Source: Hymenobacter crusticola
GTDB taxonomy: Bacteria > Bacteroidota > Bacteroidia > Cytophagales > Hymenobacteraceae
Assembly (NCBI RefSeq): GCF_002154225.1
Contig: NZ_MTSE01000002.1
Coordinates: forward strand, 679,055 to 743,054
Length of the DNA: 64,000 nucleotides
Direction: 5' to 3'
Below are positions 53,435-61,748 of the stretch, one piece after another. A program made the position numbers and the translations under genes. Below the pieces are notes generated by a model. It saw only the letters and a list, made by a program, of their open reading frames with translations, ran no database searches and had not been told where the DNA came from. Within the stretch, counting starts at the first letter, position 1; each line of letters begins with the position of its first letter.

Positions 53435-55516
53435 ATGGCAGAAGTAGTAGATAACTTTGACTGGGACAACGTCGGAGCGAGTGGTTTCGGTGGCAACTAC
53501 AGCCCCGAGGAGCGCGCCCGGATGGAACAGATGTACGGCGACACGCTGACAACCGTCCAGGAAGAAGAAGTGGTGAAAGGTACCGTAGTGGGCATCACTG
53601 ACCGCGACGTAATCCTGAACATTGGCTTCAAATCCGACGGCCTCGTGCCCCTGTCTGAATTCCGCGACCTTCCCGACCTGAAGGTTGGTGACCAGGTAGA
53701 AGTATTCATTGAAGACCAGGAAGACCTAAATGGCCAATTGATCCTGTCGCGCAAGAAGGCGAAGATCAAGCAGGCTTGGAAGGCTATCTACGATGCTTTG
53801 GAAAACGACACTGTATTAGAAGGTGTTGTAAAGCGTCGCACGAAAGGTGGTCTTATCATGGAGCTAGACGGCGTAGAAGCTTTCTTGCCCGGCTCGCAGA
53901 TCGACGTGAAACCCATCCGTGACTTCGACATCTATGTTGGTCGTCGCATGGAAGTGAAAGTGGTGAAGATCAACGCTGCTTTCGACAACGTGGTTGTTTC
54001 GCACAAAGTCCTAATCGAGAAAGACCTCGAGAAGCAGCGCGAAGCTATCCTCAACAACCTGGAGAAAGGTCAGATCCTCGAGGGCGTTATCAAGAACATG
54101 ACCAACTTCGGTGTGTTCATCGACCTAGGTGGCGTCGACGGCCTGCTGCACATCACTGATATCTCGTGGGGCCGTATCGCGCACCCGAGCGAAGTGTTGC
54201 AGCTGGATCAGAAGTTGAACGTAGTAGTTCTGGACTTCGACGAAGCCAAGAAGCGCATTAGCCTCGGCTTGAAGCAACTGACCCCACACCCATGGGATTC
54301 GCTGCCAGCCGATATGGGCGTAGGTTCGAAAGTGAAAGGCCGCATCGTGAACGTTGCCGATTATGGCGCATTCATGGAAATCATTCCTGGCGTGGAAGGC
54401 CTCATCCACGTTTCGGAAATGAGCTGGAGCCAGCACTTGCGTAACCCACAAGATTTCATCAAGCAGGGCGACACGGTAGAAGCGCAAATCCTGACGCTCG
54501 ACCGCGAAGACCGCAAGATGAGCCTAGGTATCAAGCAACTGACCGAAGATCCTTGGACTCGCGGCGACTTCGCCACGAAGTACGCAGTAGGCACCAAGCA
54601 TAACGGCCTAGTGCGTAACCTGACCAACTTCGGCTTGTTCGTAGAACTAGAAGAAGGTGTTGACGGCCTCGTGCACGTTTCGGACCTATCGTGGACCAAA
54701 AAGATCAAGCATCCTTCAGAAGTAGTGAAGGTAGGTGACCGTCTGGACGTGCTAGTACTTGAACTGGACGTTGCTAACCGTCGCTTGGCTCTAGGCCACA
54801 AGCAGCTGGAGGAAAACCCCTGGGATACGTTCCAGACGGTATTTACCCCCGGTTCGGTACACCGTGCTACTATCACCGAGAAAAACGACCGCGGCGCGGT
54901 GCTAGAGTTGCCTTATGGCATCGAAGGCTTCGCTTATCCGAAGTCACTCGTGAAGGAAGACGGCTCGAATGCTGAAAACGGCGAAACGCTCGACTTCCGC
55001 GTAGTAGAATTCTCGAAAGACGATCGTCGCATTGTGCTGTCGCACTCGGCTACTTACGGCCAGCAAGCACCACAAGAAGATGACCGCAATTCGAAGTTCG
55101 CGAAGAAGAAGCCAGCTGCTGGTCAGCCTGCTGCCGCCCAAAACGATAGCAAGCAGAACGACGCGAAAAAGCCAGCTCCGGCTGAAAAGTCGACCCTAGG
55201 TGACCTGGACGCGTTGAGCGCCCTACGTGACCGGATGATGGGTGACGAGCGTCAGGCTGGTGAACAGAAGCTGCAAGCGCAAGTTGAAAAGAAGTCTACT
55301 CCAGCTCCCGCAGTTGAAGGTGGTATTCTATCGACTGTAGCGAATGCTGCTACGGCTGCTTTCGAAAAAGCTAAAGAAGTAGCTACCGACGCTGTTGATG
55401 CAGCTACGCACACAGCCGCTTTCGAAAAAGCTAAAGAAGTAGCTGGAGACGTGGTAGAACGTGCAAAGCACTTGCTCGACACGGATGAGACTAAAAAAGA
55501 AGACGAGCAAGCGTAA
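53435..55516 (+). CDS. rpsA: 30S ribosomal protein S1
   Basis: 693 residues with six S1 OB-fold domains, recognisable by repeated patterns such as 'GVVKRRTKGGLIMEL', 'GVIKNMTNFGVFIDLGGVDG', 'GRIVNVADYGAFMEI', 'GLVRNLTNFGLFVELEEGVD' and 'HVSDLSWTKK'. S1 binds mRNA on the 30S subunit. After about residue 545 there is a long charged, Ala/Lys/Pro-rich tail that ends in two copies of an 'AAFEKAKEVA' helix repeat and the acidic end 'KKEDEQA'. Such a tail is absent from E. coli S1. ATG 53435 follows the promoter by about 100 bp. Confidence 0.97.
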   Translation: MAEVVDNFDWDNVGASGFGGNYSPEERARMEQMYGDTLTTVQEEEVVKGTVVGITDRDVILNIGFKSDGLVPLSEFRDLPDLKVGDQVEVFIEDQEDLNGQLILSRKKAKIKQAWKAIYDALENDTVLEGVVKRRTKGGLIMELDGVEAFLPGSQIDVKPIRDFDIYVGRRMEVKVVKINAAFDNVVVSHKVLIEKDLEKQREAILNNLEKGQILEGVIKNMTNFGVFIDLGGVDGLLHITDISWGRIAHPSEVLQLDQKLNVVVLDFDEAKKRISLGLKQLTPHPWDSLPADMGVGSKVKGRIVNVADYGAFMEIIPGVEGLIHVSEMSWSQHLRNPQDFIKQGDTVEAQILTLDREDRKMSLGIKQLTEDPWTRGDFATKYAVGTKHNGLVRNLTNFGLFVELEEGVDGLVHVSDLSWTKKIKHPSEVVKVGDRLDVLVLELDVANRRLALGHKQLEENPWDTFQTVFTPGSVHRATITEKNDRGAVLELPYGIEGFAYPKSLVKEDGSNAENGETLDFRVVEFSKDDRRIVLSHSATYGQQAPQEDDRNSKFAKKKPAAGQPAAAQNDSKQNDAKKPAPAEKSTLGDLDALSALRDRMMGDERQAGEQKLQAQVEKKSTPAPAVEGGILSTVANAATAAFEKAKEVATDAVDAATHTAAFEKAKEVAGDVVERAKHLLDTDETKKEDEQA
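55358..55444 (+). repeat. in-gene tandem repeat in the rpsA tail
   Basis: A 27-nt segment (GCTTTCGAAAAAGCTAAAGA...) occurs identically at 55358-55384 and 55418-55444, 60 bp apart, and encodes AFEKAKEVA twice. This is a recent in-frame duplication of a 20-residue unit. Confidence 0.9.
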
Positions 55517-55545
55517 GCAGTTCACTCTTTAATTTAGTGAAATGG

Positions 55546-55572
55546 AAAGGCCCCAGCAGAACTGGGGCCTTT
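55546..55572 (+). terminator. rpsA terminator
   Basis: An 11-bp stem (AAAGGCCCCAG / CTGGGGCCTTT) with a 5-nt loop followed by Ts, 29 bp after the rpsA stop. Confidence 0.92.
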
Positions 55573-55659
55573 TCTATGCGGGTGAATCATTCTTTTTAAT
55601 TTGCTTTCTTCAGATAGACAGTTGCTTAAGGCTAATAAAGACGAAAAAACGATATCAGG

Positions 55660-55691
55660 TTTGGCGGAAGCCAACTAAACCTGTAAGTTTG
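55660..55691 (+). promoter_or_regulatory. tRNA-Cys promoter, perfect Bacteroidota consensus
   Basis: TTTG at 55660-55663, a 20-bp spacer, then TAAGTTTG at 55684-55691: an exact match to TTTG-N19-21-TAnnTTTG, 12 bp before the mature tRNA 5' end. It anchors the phylum assignment. Confidence 0.9.
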
Positions 55692-55703
55692 CGTCCTCAT
55701 TCT

Positions 55704-55774
55704 GGTGACGTGACCGAGTGGCTAGGTAGAGGTCTGCAAAACCTCCTACAGCGGTTCGAATCCGCTCGTCACCT
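55704..55774 (+). tRNA. tRNA-Cys (GCA anticodon)
   Basis: A 71-nt cloverleaf. Acceptor GGTGACG pairs with CGTCACC, anticodon stem GAGGT/ACCTC carries loop CTGCAAA with anticodon GCA at 55736-55738, and T stem AGCGG/CCGCT has loop TTCGAAT. The discriminator base is U (T at 55774), the identity base for cysteine tRNA. The CCA end is not encoded. It has its own consensus promoter and terminator. Confidence 0.97.
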
Positions 55775-55803
55775 CTTTTGATTCCTGTTTTCAGTAGTTC
55801 AGT

Positions 55804-55835
55804 ACCCCGGTTGACTAGCCCCAACCGGGGTTTTT
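55804..55835 (+). terminator. tRNA-Cys terminator
   Basis: A 10-bp stem (ACCCCGGTTG / CAACCGGGGT) with an 8-nt loop followed by TTTTTG, 30 bp after the tRNA. Confidence 0.9.
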
Positions 55836-55890
55836 GTTTTTAGGCTGGTTTACTAGCGAGTACGTGCTGCTAGGGTAAAGGCTAAATGGG

Positions 55891-55923
55891 TTTGTGGCTG
55901 ACAAAACATAATCCTTACATTTA
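55891..55923 (+). promoter_or_regulatory. candidate promoter of the cyanophycin synthetase gene
   Basis: TTTG at 55891-55894, 21 bp, TACATTTA at 55916-55923 (one mismatch from TAnnTTTG), 56 bp before the ATG at 55980. Confidence 0.5.
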
Positions 55924-55979
55924 AGAAAATCGTACAAGCAGGCTGTTTATTACGCTTTCCTCCTTTCCCAAGCACTTTT

Positions 55980-58604
55980 ATGAAGATTATTGACCTGCGT
56001 ACTATGCGCGGCCCAAGTTACTGGTCGGTGAAGCATTACAAGCTAATTGTGATGAAAGTAGACTTGGAGGATTTTGCCAACATGTGGTCGGACGCCGTGC
56101 CTGGACTCGATGCTAGGATCATGCAGCTCTTTCCTGCTATGAGCCAGCCTCAGGGGGCAGAAGCGAAAAAATATGCTTCTAAATATCCGCCGCTCACGCG
56201 CGAACAGATTGCTGATGGTGAACCGCTAGGGCACTTGATTCGGCATGTTGCCTTGGAAATCCAGCGCCTAGCAGGCATGCCCGTGTACTGGGGCAAATCA
56301 TACCCAGCCCGTGAAGAAGGGGTAGAGTTTGTGGTTTTCTCGTACCAAGAGGAACGAGCAGGGCGAGCCGCTGCCGAAGCCGCTGTGCAGATTGTAGAAG
56401 CGCTGTGTCGGGAGCAGGAGGTGAACCTACAGCCTATTATTGATGAACTGCACGAAATCCGAGAAGATGAGTTCTTCGGACCTAGCACATGGAGCATTGT
56501 AGCAGAAGCTGCTTCGCGCAACATCCCATACATTCAGCTCAAAAACACCTCGATTATCCAGCTAGGATACGGGTGTAATCAAAAGCGTATACAGGCTACT
56601 ACATCTTCTAAGACAAGCTATTTCGCCGTCGAGATTGCTGGCAACAAGAACAGAACAAAAGCCATGTTGCACGACGCAGGTGTACCAGTGCCGCGTGGCA
56701 CCACGGTGTATTCGCCGGTAGGCCTGCAAGATGCCGTTGATGAGCTAGGTTACCCTATCGTAACAAAGCCGCTCGACGGCAATCATGGCAAAGGAGCAAC
56801 TATCAAGATCAAAACTTGGAACGAAGCGCTGGCTGGGTTAAAGGCTGCCCAGGAATACTCGCGGGCTGTGATCGTGGAAAAGTATGTGGAAGGTGACGAT
56901 TACCGCTTGCTGGTGGTAAATGGTAAGCTCATTGCCGCTGCAAAACGGACGCCTGCTGCCGTTACTGGTGATGGAACCCGCACGATCCAGGAATTAATCG
57001 ACCACGTTAACATGGATCCGCGACGGGGAGTTGGCCACGAGAAGGTACTTACCCAGATCAAAGCAGATCAACATACTTTAGACCTGCTAGCAGGACAAGG
57101 CCTGGCCTTAGAATCGGTGTTGCCGGCTGGCACGACCGTGTACTTAAAAAGCACAGCCAACCTTAGCACCGGTGGTACCGCTACAGACGTAACCGACTTG
57201 GTAGATCCATACAACGTGCTACTGGCGGAGCGCGTAGCGGGCATCATTGGGCTCGATATATGCGGCATTGATCTGTTGACGAGCGACATTGCCATTCCCC
57301 TCAATGAAACAAACGGCGCCGTTATCGAGGTGAATGCTGCGCCTGGCTTCCGGATGCACATTTCGCCCACCGATGGTTTGCCGCGTAACGTGGCTGCCCC
57401 GGTGCTTGATATGCTGTTTCCGGCTGGCTCTACAGCACGCATTCCTATTATTGCCATCTCGGGCACCAACGGCAAAACCACCACTACTCGACTGATTGCG
57501 CATATTGTGGCAGCCAAAGGCTATAAAGTAGGCTTTACTACCACCGATGGCATCTACATTCAAAACAAACAGCTGCAAAAAGGTGACTGCACCGGTGGAC
57601 AAAGTGCTGAGTTCGTTCTGAAAGACCCTACCGTCAACTACGCAGTGTTGGAAACGGCGCGTGGTGGCATGCTGCGTTCGGGGCTAGGCTTTCACGCCTG
57701 CGACATTGCTGTGGTAACCAATGTAGCTGCTGACCACCTAGGTATGCGGGATATTCACACGCTGGAGGAAATGGCGGCGGTGAAAGCCGTTGTGCCGCGT
57801 ACAGTACAGAAGAACGGGTGGGCCGTACTCAACGCCGATGACGACTTGGTGTACGGGATGGCTAAGACGTTGGAATGTCGGGTTGCTTTCTTCAGCATGG
57901 ACGAGAATAACCCTCGAATTCGCGAGCATGTGGAGCAAGGAGGAGTGGCGGCCGTGTACGAGGAAGGCTACGTCACGATCTATAAAAACAGCTACAAGCT
58001 GCGCATCGATAGAGCCGCTGAGTTCCCAATAACTTTTGGTGGCAGAGCAGGCTTCAATATCGAAAATTCGCTGGCTGCGGCGCTGGCAACCTACCTAGCT
58101 GGGTTCGAGAAAGACGATATCAAAACCGCCTTGCGCACATTTGTGCCCTCTGCTACTAAAACGCCGGGCCGCATGAACGTGTACCGGTTCCCGAAGTTCG
58201 AAGTCATTGTTGACTATGCCCACAATACGGCTGGTATTGAAAAGTTTGCGGAATTTTTAGACAATACCACTGCCACCCGCAAAATTGGGATAGTATCGGG
58301 GCTAGGTGATCGGCGCGAAGAGGATACCTTAGGTTTTGCGCGGGTAGCAGGGCGCACTTTCGACGAAATTATATTACGGCAAGACCGGGACCTGCGTGGC
58401 AAAACCGCTGCCGAACTACGCGAGTTGATGACTCGGGGCTTGCGCCTCGACAAAGCTGACTTGCCTATTACCTACATTGAAAATGAAATGGAGGCCATCG
58501 ACCACGTGCTAGCAACGTCTCCAGAAGGATCGGTTATCGTCTTGCTCACGGAGAACATCAGCGATACCATTAAAAAACTAGAAGCCTATGAACAGTCCGT
58601 CTGA
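55980..58604 (+). CDS. cphA: cyanophycin synthetase (CphA) homologue
   Basis: 874 residues. An N-terminal domain (to about 170) precedes an ATP-grasp domain ('YPIVTKPLDGNHGKGATIKI', 'VIVEKYVEGDDYRLLVV', 'IEVNAAPGFRMHISPT') and a Mur-ligase-like domain with P-loop 'GTNGKTTTTRLIA' (495-500 GTNGKT) and 'VVDYAHNTAG'-like (VIVDYAHNTAGIEKFAEF). It polymerises aspartate and arginine into cyanophycin in known members. No cyanophycinase or isoaspartyl dipeptidase gene is adjacent, unlike the usual cluster. Its stop codon TGA is inside repeat copy 3. Confidence 0.93.
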   Translation: MKIIDLRTMRGPSYWSVKHYKLIVMKVDLEDFANMWSDAVPGLDARIMQLFPAMSQPQGAEAKKYASKYPPLTREQIADGEPLGHLIRHVALEIQRLAGMPVYWGKSYPAREEGVEFVVFSYQEERAGRAAAEAAVQIVEALCREQEVNLQPIIDELHEIREDEFFGPSTWSIVAEAASRNIPYIQLKNTSIIQLGYGCNQKRIQATTSSKTSYFAVEIAGNKNRTKAMLHDAGVPVPRGTTVYSPVGLQDAVDELGYPIVTKPLDGNHGKGATIKIKTWNEALAGLKAAQEYSRAVIVEKYVEGDDYRLLVVNGKLIAAAKRTPAAVTGDGTRTIQELIDHVNMDPRRGVGHEKVLTQIKADQHTLDLLAGQGLALESVLPAGTTVYLKSTANLSTGGTATDVTDLVDPYNVLLAERVAGIIGLDICGIDLLTSDIAIPLNETNGAVIEVNAAPGFRMHISPTDGLPRNVAAPVLDMLFPAGSTARIPIIAISGTNGKTTTTRLIAHIVAAKGYKVGFTTTDGIYIQNKQLQKGDCTGGQSAEFVLKDPTVNYAVLETARGGMLRSGLGFHACDIAVVTNVAADHLGMRDIHTLEEMAAVKAVVPRTVQKNGWAVLNADDDLVYGMAKTLECRVAFFSMDENNPRIREHVEQGGVAAVYEEGYVTIYKNSYKLRIDRAAEFPITFGGRAGFNIENSLAAALATYLAGFEKDDIKTALRTFVPSATKTPGRMNVYRFPKFEVIVDYAHNTAGIEKFAEFLDNTTATRKIGIVSGLGDRREEDTLGFARVAGRTFDEIILRQDRDLRGKTAAELRELMTRGLRLDKADLPITYIENEMEAIDHVLATSPEGSVIVLLTENISDTIKKLEAYEQSV

Positions 58605-58645
58605 ACCACGGATTCGACGGATTCATCGGGTTTCACGGATTTTGT
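58601..58645 (+). repeat. CGGATT-array repeat, copy 3 (inverted partner at 58750-58794)
   Basis: 45 bp beginning CTGAACCACGG and overlapping the cphA stop codon (58602-58604). CGGATT boxes (one as CGGGTT) recur every 9 nt. It matches the reverse complement of copy 4 at 43 of 45 positions. Confidence 0.92.
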
Positions 58646-58687
58646 AGTCGATTGTCTCTTCTTTCTTTTTAGCATAGCTTAAAAGTC

Positions 58688-58719
58688 AAAAAGCCTTCCC
58701 GCAAGCGGGAAGGCTTTTT
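58688..58719. terminator. bidirectional terminator nested inside the repeat pair
   Basis: A 15-bp perfect stem (AAAAAGCCTTCCCGC / GCGGGAAGGCTTTTT) with a minimal AA loop (in practice CAAG), halfway between repeat copies 3 and 4. It serves both convergent genes. Confidence 0.93.
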
Positions 58720-58749
58720 ATTGATCGTAACCTAAGTTATTACTTGCTC

Positions 58750-58794
58750 ACAAAATCCGTGAAATCCGATGAATCCGCCGAATCCGTGGTTCAG
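58750..58794 (-). repeat. CGGATT-array repeat, copy 4
   Basis: 45 bp, minus orientation; on the minus strand CTGAACCACGG starts one base after the TAA stop of the coiled-coil gene (58796-58798). Confidence 0.92.
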
Positions 58795-58795
58795 G

Positions 58796-59743
58796 TTACT
58801 TCAGCGTGAATGTAGTCTTGCCGATCATAACACCGCCTGAGTACAGCTCAACCGTGTGCAGACCCGTCTTGTAAGGAGCGCCTTTCGCATATACAAACTG
58901 CACGGGCTGGCGCGTGTTATCGTACACGACATCTTGCTTGGCTGTGTAGAATGCTTCTGCCCCGTCGATCATGAACGTGCCGCCGCCAGTGCTCAGGTTA
59001 TAGAGCGCTGAGCCATCAGGTTCGATCAGCCGCATCATAATCTCCTTGGTTTCTTTGGGTGATACATCATTGCGCGCAATGTTGAAGGTTACCTTTACCT
59101 TTTCCACACGCTTGGCTTTGAACTCATTTTCTTCGTCATCCTTTTCCTTGTTGCGGCTATTGATGACGCCTACCTTGATGTTCTCGGCTTGTAAGCGTGA
59201 TGCAATCGTTACCTTCTCTGTAAGTTCCTGATTAGAGCGTACTACCGTCGAAATGGTGTCAGTGAGCTTATTCTGACGCTCTTTCAGAGTAGTTGTCTCG
59301 GTATAAAGCGCTTCGTTGTCCTGCTTGAGCTGGGCAATTTCAGCGTCTTTTGCTTTCAACTGGCTTTCCAAATTAGCAGCGCGCTGCTTGAAACGTTGCT
59401 GGTCAGCAATAGAGAAACTGCCTTTCTTAAAGGAACGGAGTTTCAGCAAGTCAGCATTGATGGAGGCAATCTTGGCTTCTAGCGAATCGTTCGACTGCCC
59501 CATGGATTGTACTTCCTGGCTTTGTCGCTCGAAATCAGCTTTGAGTGCTTCAAATTGCTTGATTTGCTCTTCTAGCTTCGTGTCCTTTTCCTGCACAGTG
59601 GCAGTAAGTTGCTCATTCTGCTTGCCTTTCTGCTGATTCATGTAAATCAGCACGGCATTAATGCCCAACAAAACCAGAATTAGGGCTATCCAAAGTAGGG
59701 CCCGGTTGCTTTTCTGTGGTTCGGGGCTGGTGTTTTGTTCCAT
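58796..59743 (-). CDS. membrane-anchored coiled-coil protein, unknown function
   Basis: 315 residues. A short cytoplasmic N-terminus leads into one transmembrane helix ('ALLWIALILVLLGINAVLIY', about 15-34), then a long coiled coil (about 40-190, rich in Glu, Lys, Gln) and a C-terminal beta-rich domain of about 110 residues ('KVKVTFNIARNDVSPKETKE', 'AEAFYTAKQDVVYDN'). I know the layout from uncharacterised Bacteroidota proteins but no function. It may act as an envelope scaffold. It has a consensus promoter upstream and the repeat-framed terminator downstream. Confidence 0.8.
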   Translation of the reverse strand: MEQNTSPEPQKSNRALLWIALILVLLGINAVLIYMNQQKGKQNEQLTATVQEKDTKLEEQIKQFEALKADFERQSQEVQSMGQSNDSLEAKIASINADLLKLRSFKKGSFSIADQQRFKQRAANLESQLKAKDAEIAQLKQDNEALYTETTTLKERQNKLTDTISTVVRSNQELTEKVTIASRLQAENIKVGVINSRNKEKDDEENEFKAKRVEKVKVTFNIARNDVSPKETKEIMMRLIEPDGSALYNLSTGGGTFMIDGAEAFYTAKQDVVYDNTRQPVQFVYAKGAPYKTGLHTVELYSGGVMIGKTTFTLK

Positions 59744-59807
59744 ATGAAAGGTGGGTGTTTAAATGAGTAAAGCCCGGACTGTCCGGCTGGCGCATTACCT
59801 TTATTCG

Positions 59808-59838
59808 CAAAAATAAACGGATTAGCCGCCTACGCAAA
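59808..59838 (-). promoter_or_regulatory. promoter of the coiled-coil protein gene, perfect consensus
   Basis: On the minus strand TTTG (59835-59838), a 19-bp spacer, then TATTTTTG (59808-59815), both exact matches to TTTG / TAnnTTTG. It gives a leader of about 55-60 nt before ATG 59743. Confidence 0.85.
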
Positions 59839-59863
59839 TACATTACATAGTTACTAAATCCGG

Positions 59864-60469
59864 ATGAATTTGGATTTAATCTTTGATCCTTCCTACTGGA
59901 GTGAGCGTTATACCACGGGTCGCACCGACTGGGACGTGGGCGCTATAACGCCGCCTCTGCGCGATTATTTTATGCAGCTAGGCCCACCCGACGCCCGTCG
60001 CATCTTAATTCCGGGCGCTGGCAATAGTTATGAAGCTGAGTATCTGCATAGTTTAGGTTTTACGCAGGTCTTCGTCGTAGAAGTAGCACCAGAGCCAATC
60101 GCGGCATTTCAGGCGCGGGTACCTAGCTTTCCCCAAGAGCATTTATTGTTGCAAAATTTCTTTGCCTTGTCTCCTGCGCTTCCCTACGATCTAATAATAG
60201 AGCAAACATTTTTTTGTGCGTTGCCTCCCACGCAGCGCGCTACTTACGCGCAAAAGTGTGCTCAGCTCTTACGCAAAGGCGGAACTTTAATGGGATTATT
60301 GTTCGATGCAGATTTTGGACCTAGGCAAGAACCACCGTTTGGCGGTAATCGGGCAGAGTACGAAACGTATTTTGCGCCGTACTTTGATTTTGTTCATTTC
60401 GAAAGGGCCTATAACTCCATTAAGCCACGCCAAGGACGGGAACTGTTTGTCTGTTTGAAAAAGAAATAA
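59864..60469 (+). CDS. TPMT-family SAM-dependent methyltransferase
   Basis: 201 residues. 'SYWSERYTTGRTDWDVGAIT' and 'PPLRDYF' are the start of the thiopurine S-methyltransferase fold; the SAM motif is 'RILIPGAGNSYEAEYLHSLG' and motif II is 'VFVVEVAPEPIAAF'. The later 'DLIIEQTFFCALPPTQRATY' segment is typical of the bacterial TPMT-like branch, which methylates sulfur, selenium or tellurium compounds. Substrate here is unknown. Divergent from the coiled-coil gene. Confidence 0.9.
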   Translation: MNLDLIFDPSYWSERYTTGRTDWDVGAITPPLRDYFMQLGPPDARRILIPGAGNSYEAEYLHSLGFTQVFVVEVAPEPIAAFQARVPSFPQEHLLLQNFFALSPALPYDLIIEQTFFCALPPTQRATYAQKCAQLLRKGGTLMGLLFDADFGPRQEPPFGGNRAEYETYFAPYFDFVHFERAYNSIKPRQGRELFVCLKKK

Positions 60470-60576
60470 GCTTGAGCTACTTGTTGTAGTGCCTTATAGC
60501 TACTATACCTAGCTCTTTTTGTACCCATTGTTCAACGAAGCATGGAGCTGTTGCTCCACGCTGCATTTCCTCTTGT

Positions 60577-61440
60577 ATGTTTAACTCTCTCGCCGACGCT
60601 CTGCCGCACTTTCGCAACACCAACTCTGGTCAGTTCTTCTTGATGGCTGGCCCTTGCGTAATTGAGGGGGAGGAGATGGCCCTGCGTATTGCCGAACGGG
60701 TGAAGCACATCACCGACAAGCTGCAAATCCCGTACATCTTCAAAGGCTCGTACCGCAAGGCAAACCGTTCACGCCTCGATTCGTTCACAGGTATTGGCGA
60801 CGAAACGGCTCTGCGCATTCTGCAGAAGGTGAGCAAGGAAATAGGAGTACCCACCGTTACCGACATTCACGAAACCGGCGAAGCCGCCTTTGCAGCCGAC
60901 TATGTTGATGTGCTGCAAATACCTGCTTTCCTGTGCCGGCAAACCGACTTATTAATTGCCGCAGCCAAGACGGGCAAAGTAGTTAATATCAAAAAAGGTC
61001 AATTCTTATCGGGGGAGGCCATGAAGTTTGCCGTCGATAAAGTGAAGCAGTCGGGCAACGAACACGTCATCCTAACGGACCGGGGCAACTCCTTCGGTTA
61101 TTCCGACTTGGTAGTGGATTTTCGCAACTTACCGGAGATGCAAAGCTTTGGTGTGCCGGTGGTGATGGACGTGACGCACTCCTTACAACGACCCAACCAA
61201 GCAAGTGGTGTAACCGGGGGACAACCCGCTCTGATCGAGACGATTGCTAAAGCTGCTATTGCGGTAGGAGCGGATGGTTTATTTATCGAAACGCACCCTA
61301 CACCAGCCACAGCGAAGTCAGATGGCGCCAATATGTTGCCCCTAGATCAGCTGGAACGTTTGCTGATAAAACTGACAAATATTCGGCAAGCCTTGCAGGA
61401 TACGGGTAGCGTAAAAGACCTAGGAGTAGCGGGCCTATAA
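60577..61440 (+). CDS. kdsA: 3-deoxy-8-phosphooctulonate (KDO-8-P) synthase
   Basis: 287 residues, condensing arabinose-5-phosphate and phosphoenolpyruvate to KDO-8-P for lipopolysaccharide core. Diagnostic stretches: 'FFLMAGPCVIEGEEMALRIA', 'IPYIFKGSYRKANRSRLDSF', 'DYVDVLQIPAFLCRQTDLL', 'ILTDRGNSFGYSDLVVDFRN' and 'FIETHPTPATAKSDGANMLP'. 'ANRSR' is the non-metal-type variant pattern or close to it; I do not assign metal dependence. Length typical. A presence of LPS is thus implied. Confidence 0.97.
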   Translation: MFNSLADALPHFRNTNSGQFFLMAGPCVIEGEEMALRIAERVKHITDKLQIPYIFKGSYRKANRSRLDSFTGIGDETALRILQKVSKEIGVPTVTDIHETGEAAFAADYVDVLQIPAFLCRQTDLLIAAAKTGKVVNIKKGQFLSGEAMKFAVDKVKQSGNEHVILTDRGNSFGYSDLVVDFRNLPEMQSFGVPVVMDVTHSLQRPNQASGVTGGQPALIETIAKAAIAVGADGLFIETHPTPATAKSDGANMLPLDQLERLLIKLTNIRQALQDTGSVKDLGVAGL

Positions 61441-61512
61441 ATGCCAATTAGTCAATTTTGTTGTCCATTTTTTGCCAAAACATACCGTATATTTGTTTCG
61501 TTGAAAACGAAA

Positions 61513-61540
61513 GTAGCAGGAAGCAAATGCCCCCTGCTAC
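61513..61540 (-). terminator. terminator of the small gene at 61548-61679
   Basis: On the minus strand GTAGCAGG(GGGC)-ATTT-(GCTT)CCTGCTAC is followed by TTTCGTTTTC, starting 8 bp after the TAG stop. It also lies after kdsA on the plus strand but has no T run there. Confidence 0.65.
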
Positions 61541-61547
61541 CGTTCTG

Positions 61548-61679
61548 CTAGGGATTAAATAAGAGGTATAAACCTCCTACTCCTCCCAAAGCGGCCAGTA
61601 CCTTCACCAAGAAGGTAGTGGTAACCTGGATGGAGAATCGGAAACGAAGCCCATCCAAGTCTGTACGACCCTTACCCAT
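61548..61679 (-). CDS. putative small gene for a 43-aa hydrophobic peptide
   Basis: ATG 61679 to TAG 61548: 43 residues, a basic/polar N-terminus (MGKGRTDLDGLRFRF) and a C-terminal hydrophobic helix ('TTTFLVKVLAALGGVGGLYL') ending LFNP. A GTG at 61736 would extend it by 19 residues through a hairpin and is less likely. It lies in a 446-bp gap and has its own -7-like box, structured leader and terminator. I do not recognise the family. It could be a small membrane protein, a type I toxin-like peptide, or chance. No homology or expression evidence is available to me. Confidence 0.45.
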   Translation of the reverse strand: MGKGRTDLDGLRFRFSIQVTTTFLVKVLAALGGVGGLYLLFNP

Positions 61680-61721
61680 ATACCAGTGGATTTGAGGGTG
61701 GCTCACACACCCACTTATCCC

Positions 61722-61748
61722 GAAGCCCGTGCTCACAACACGGGCTTC
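61722..61748. other. hairpin in the small-gene leader
   Basis: GAAGCCCGTG / CACGGGCTTC, a perfect 10-bp stem with a 7-nt loop. It lies just upstream (minus-strand sense) of the 43-aa frame. Confidence 0.8.
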
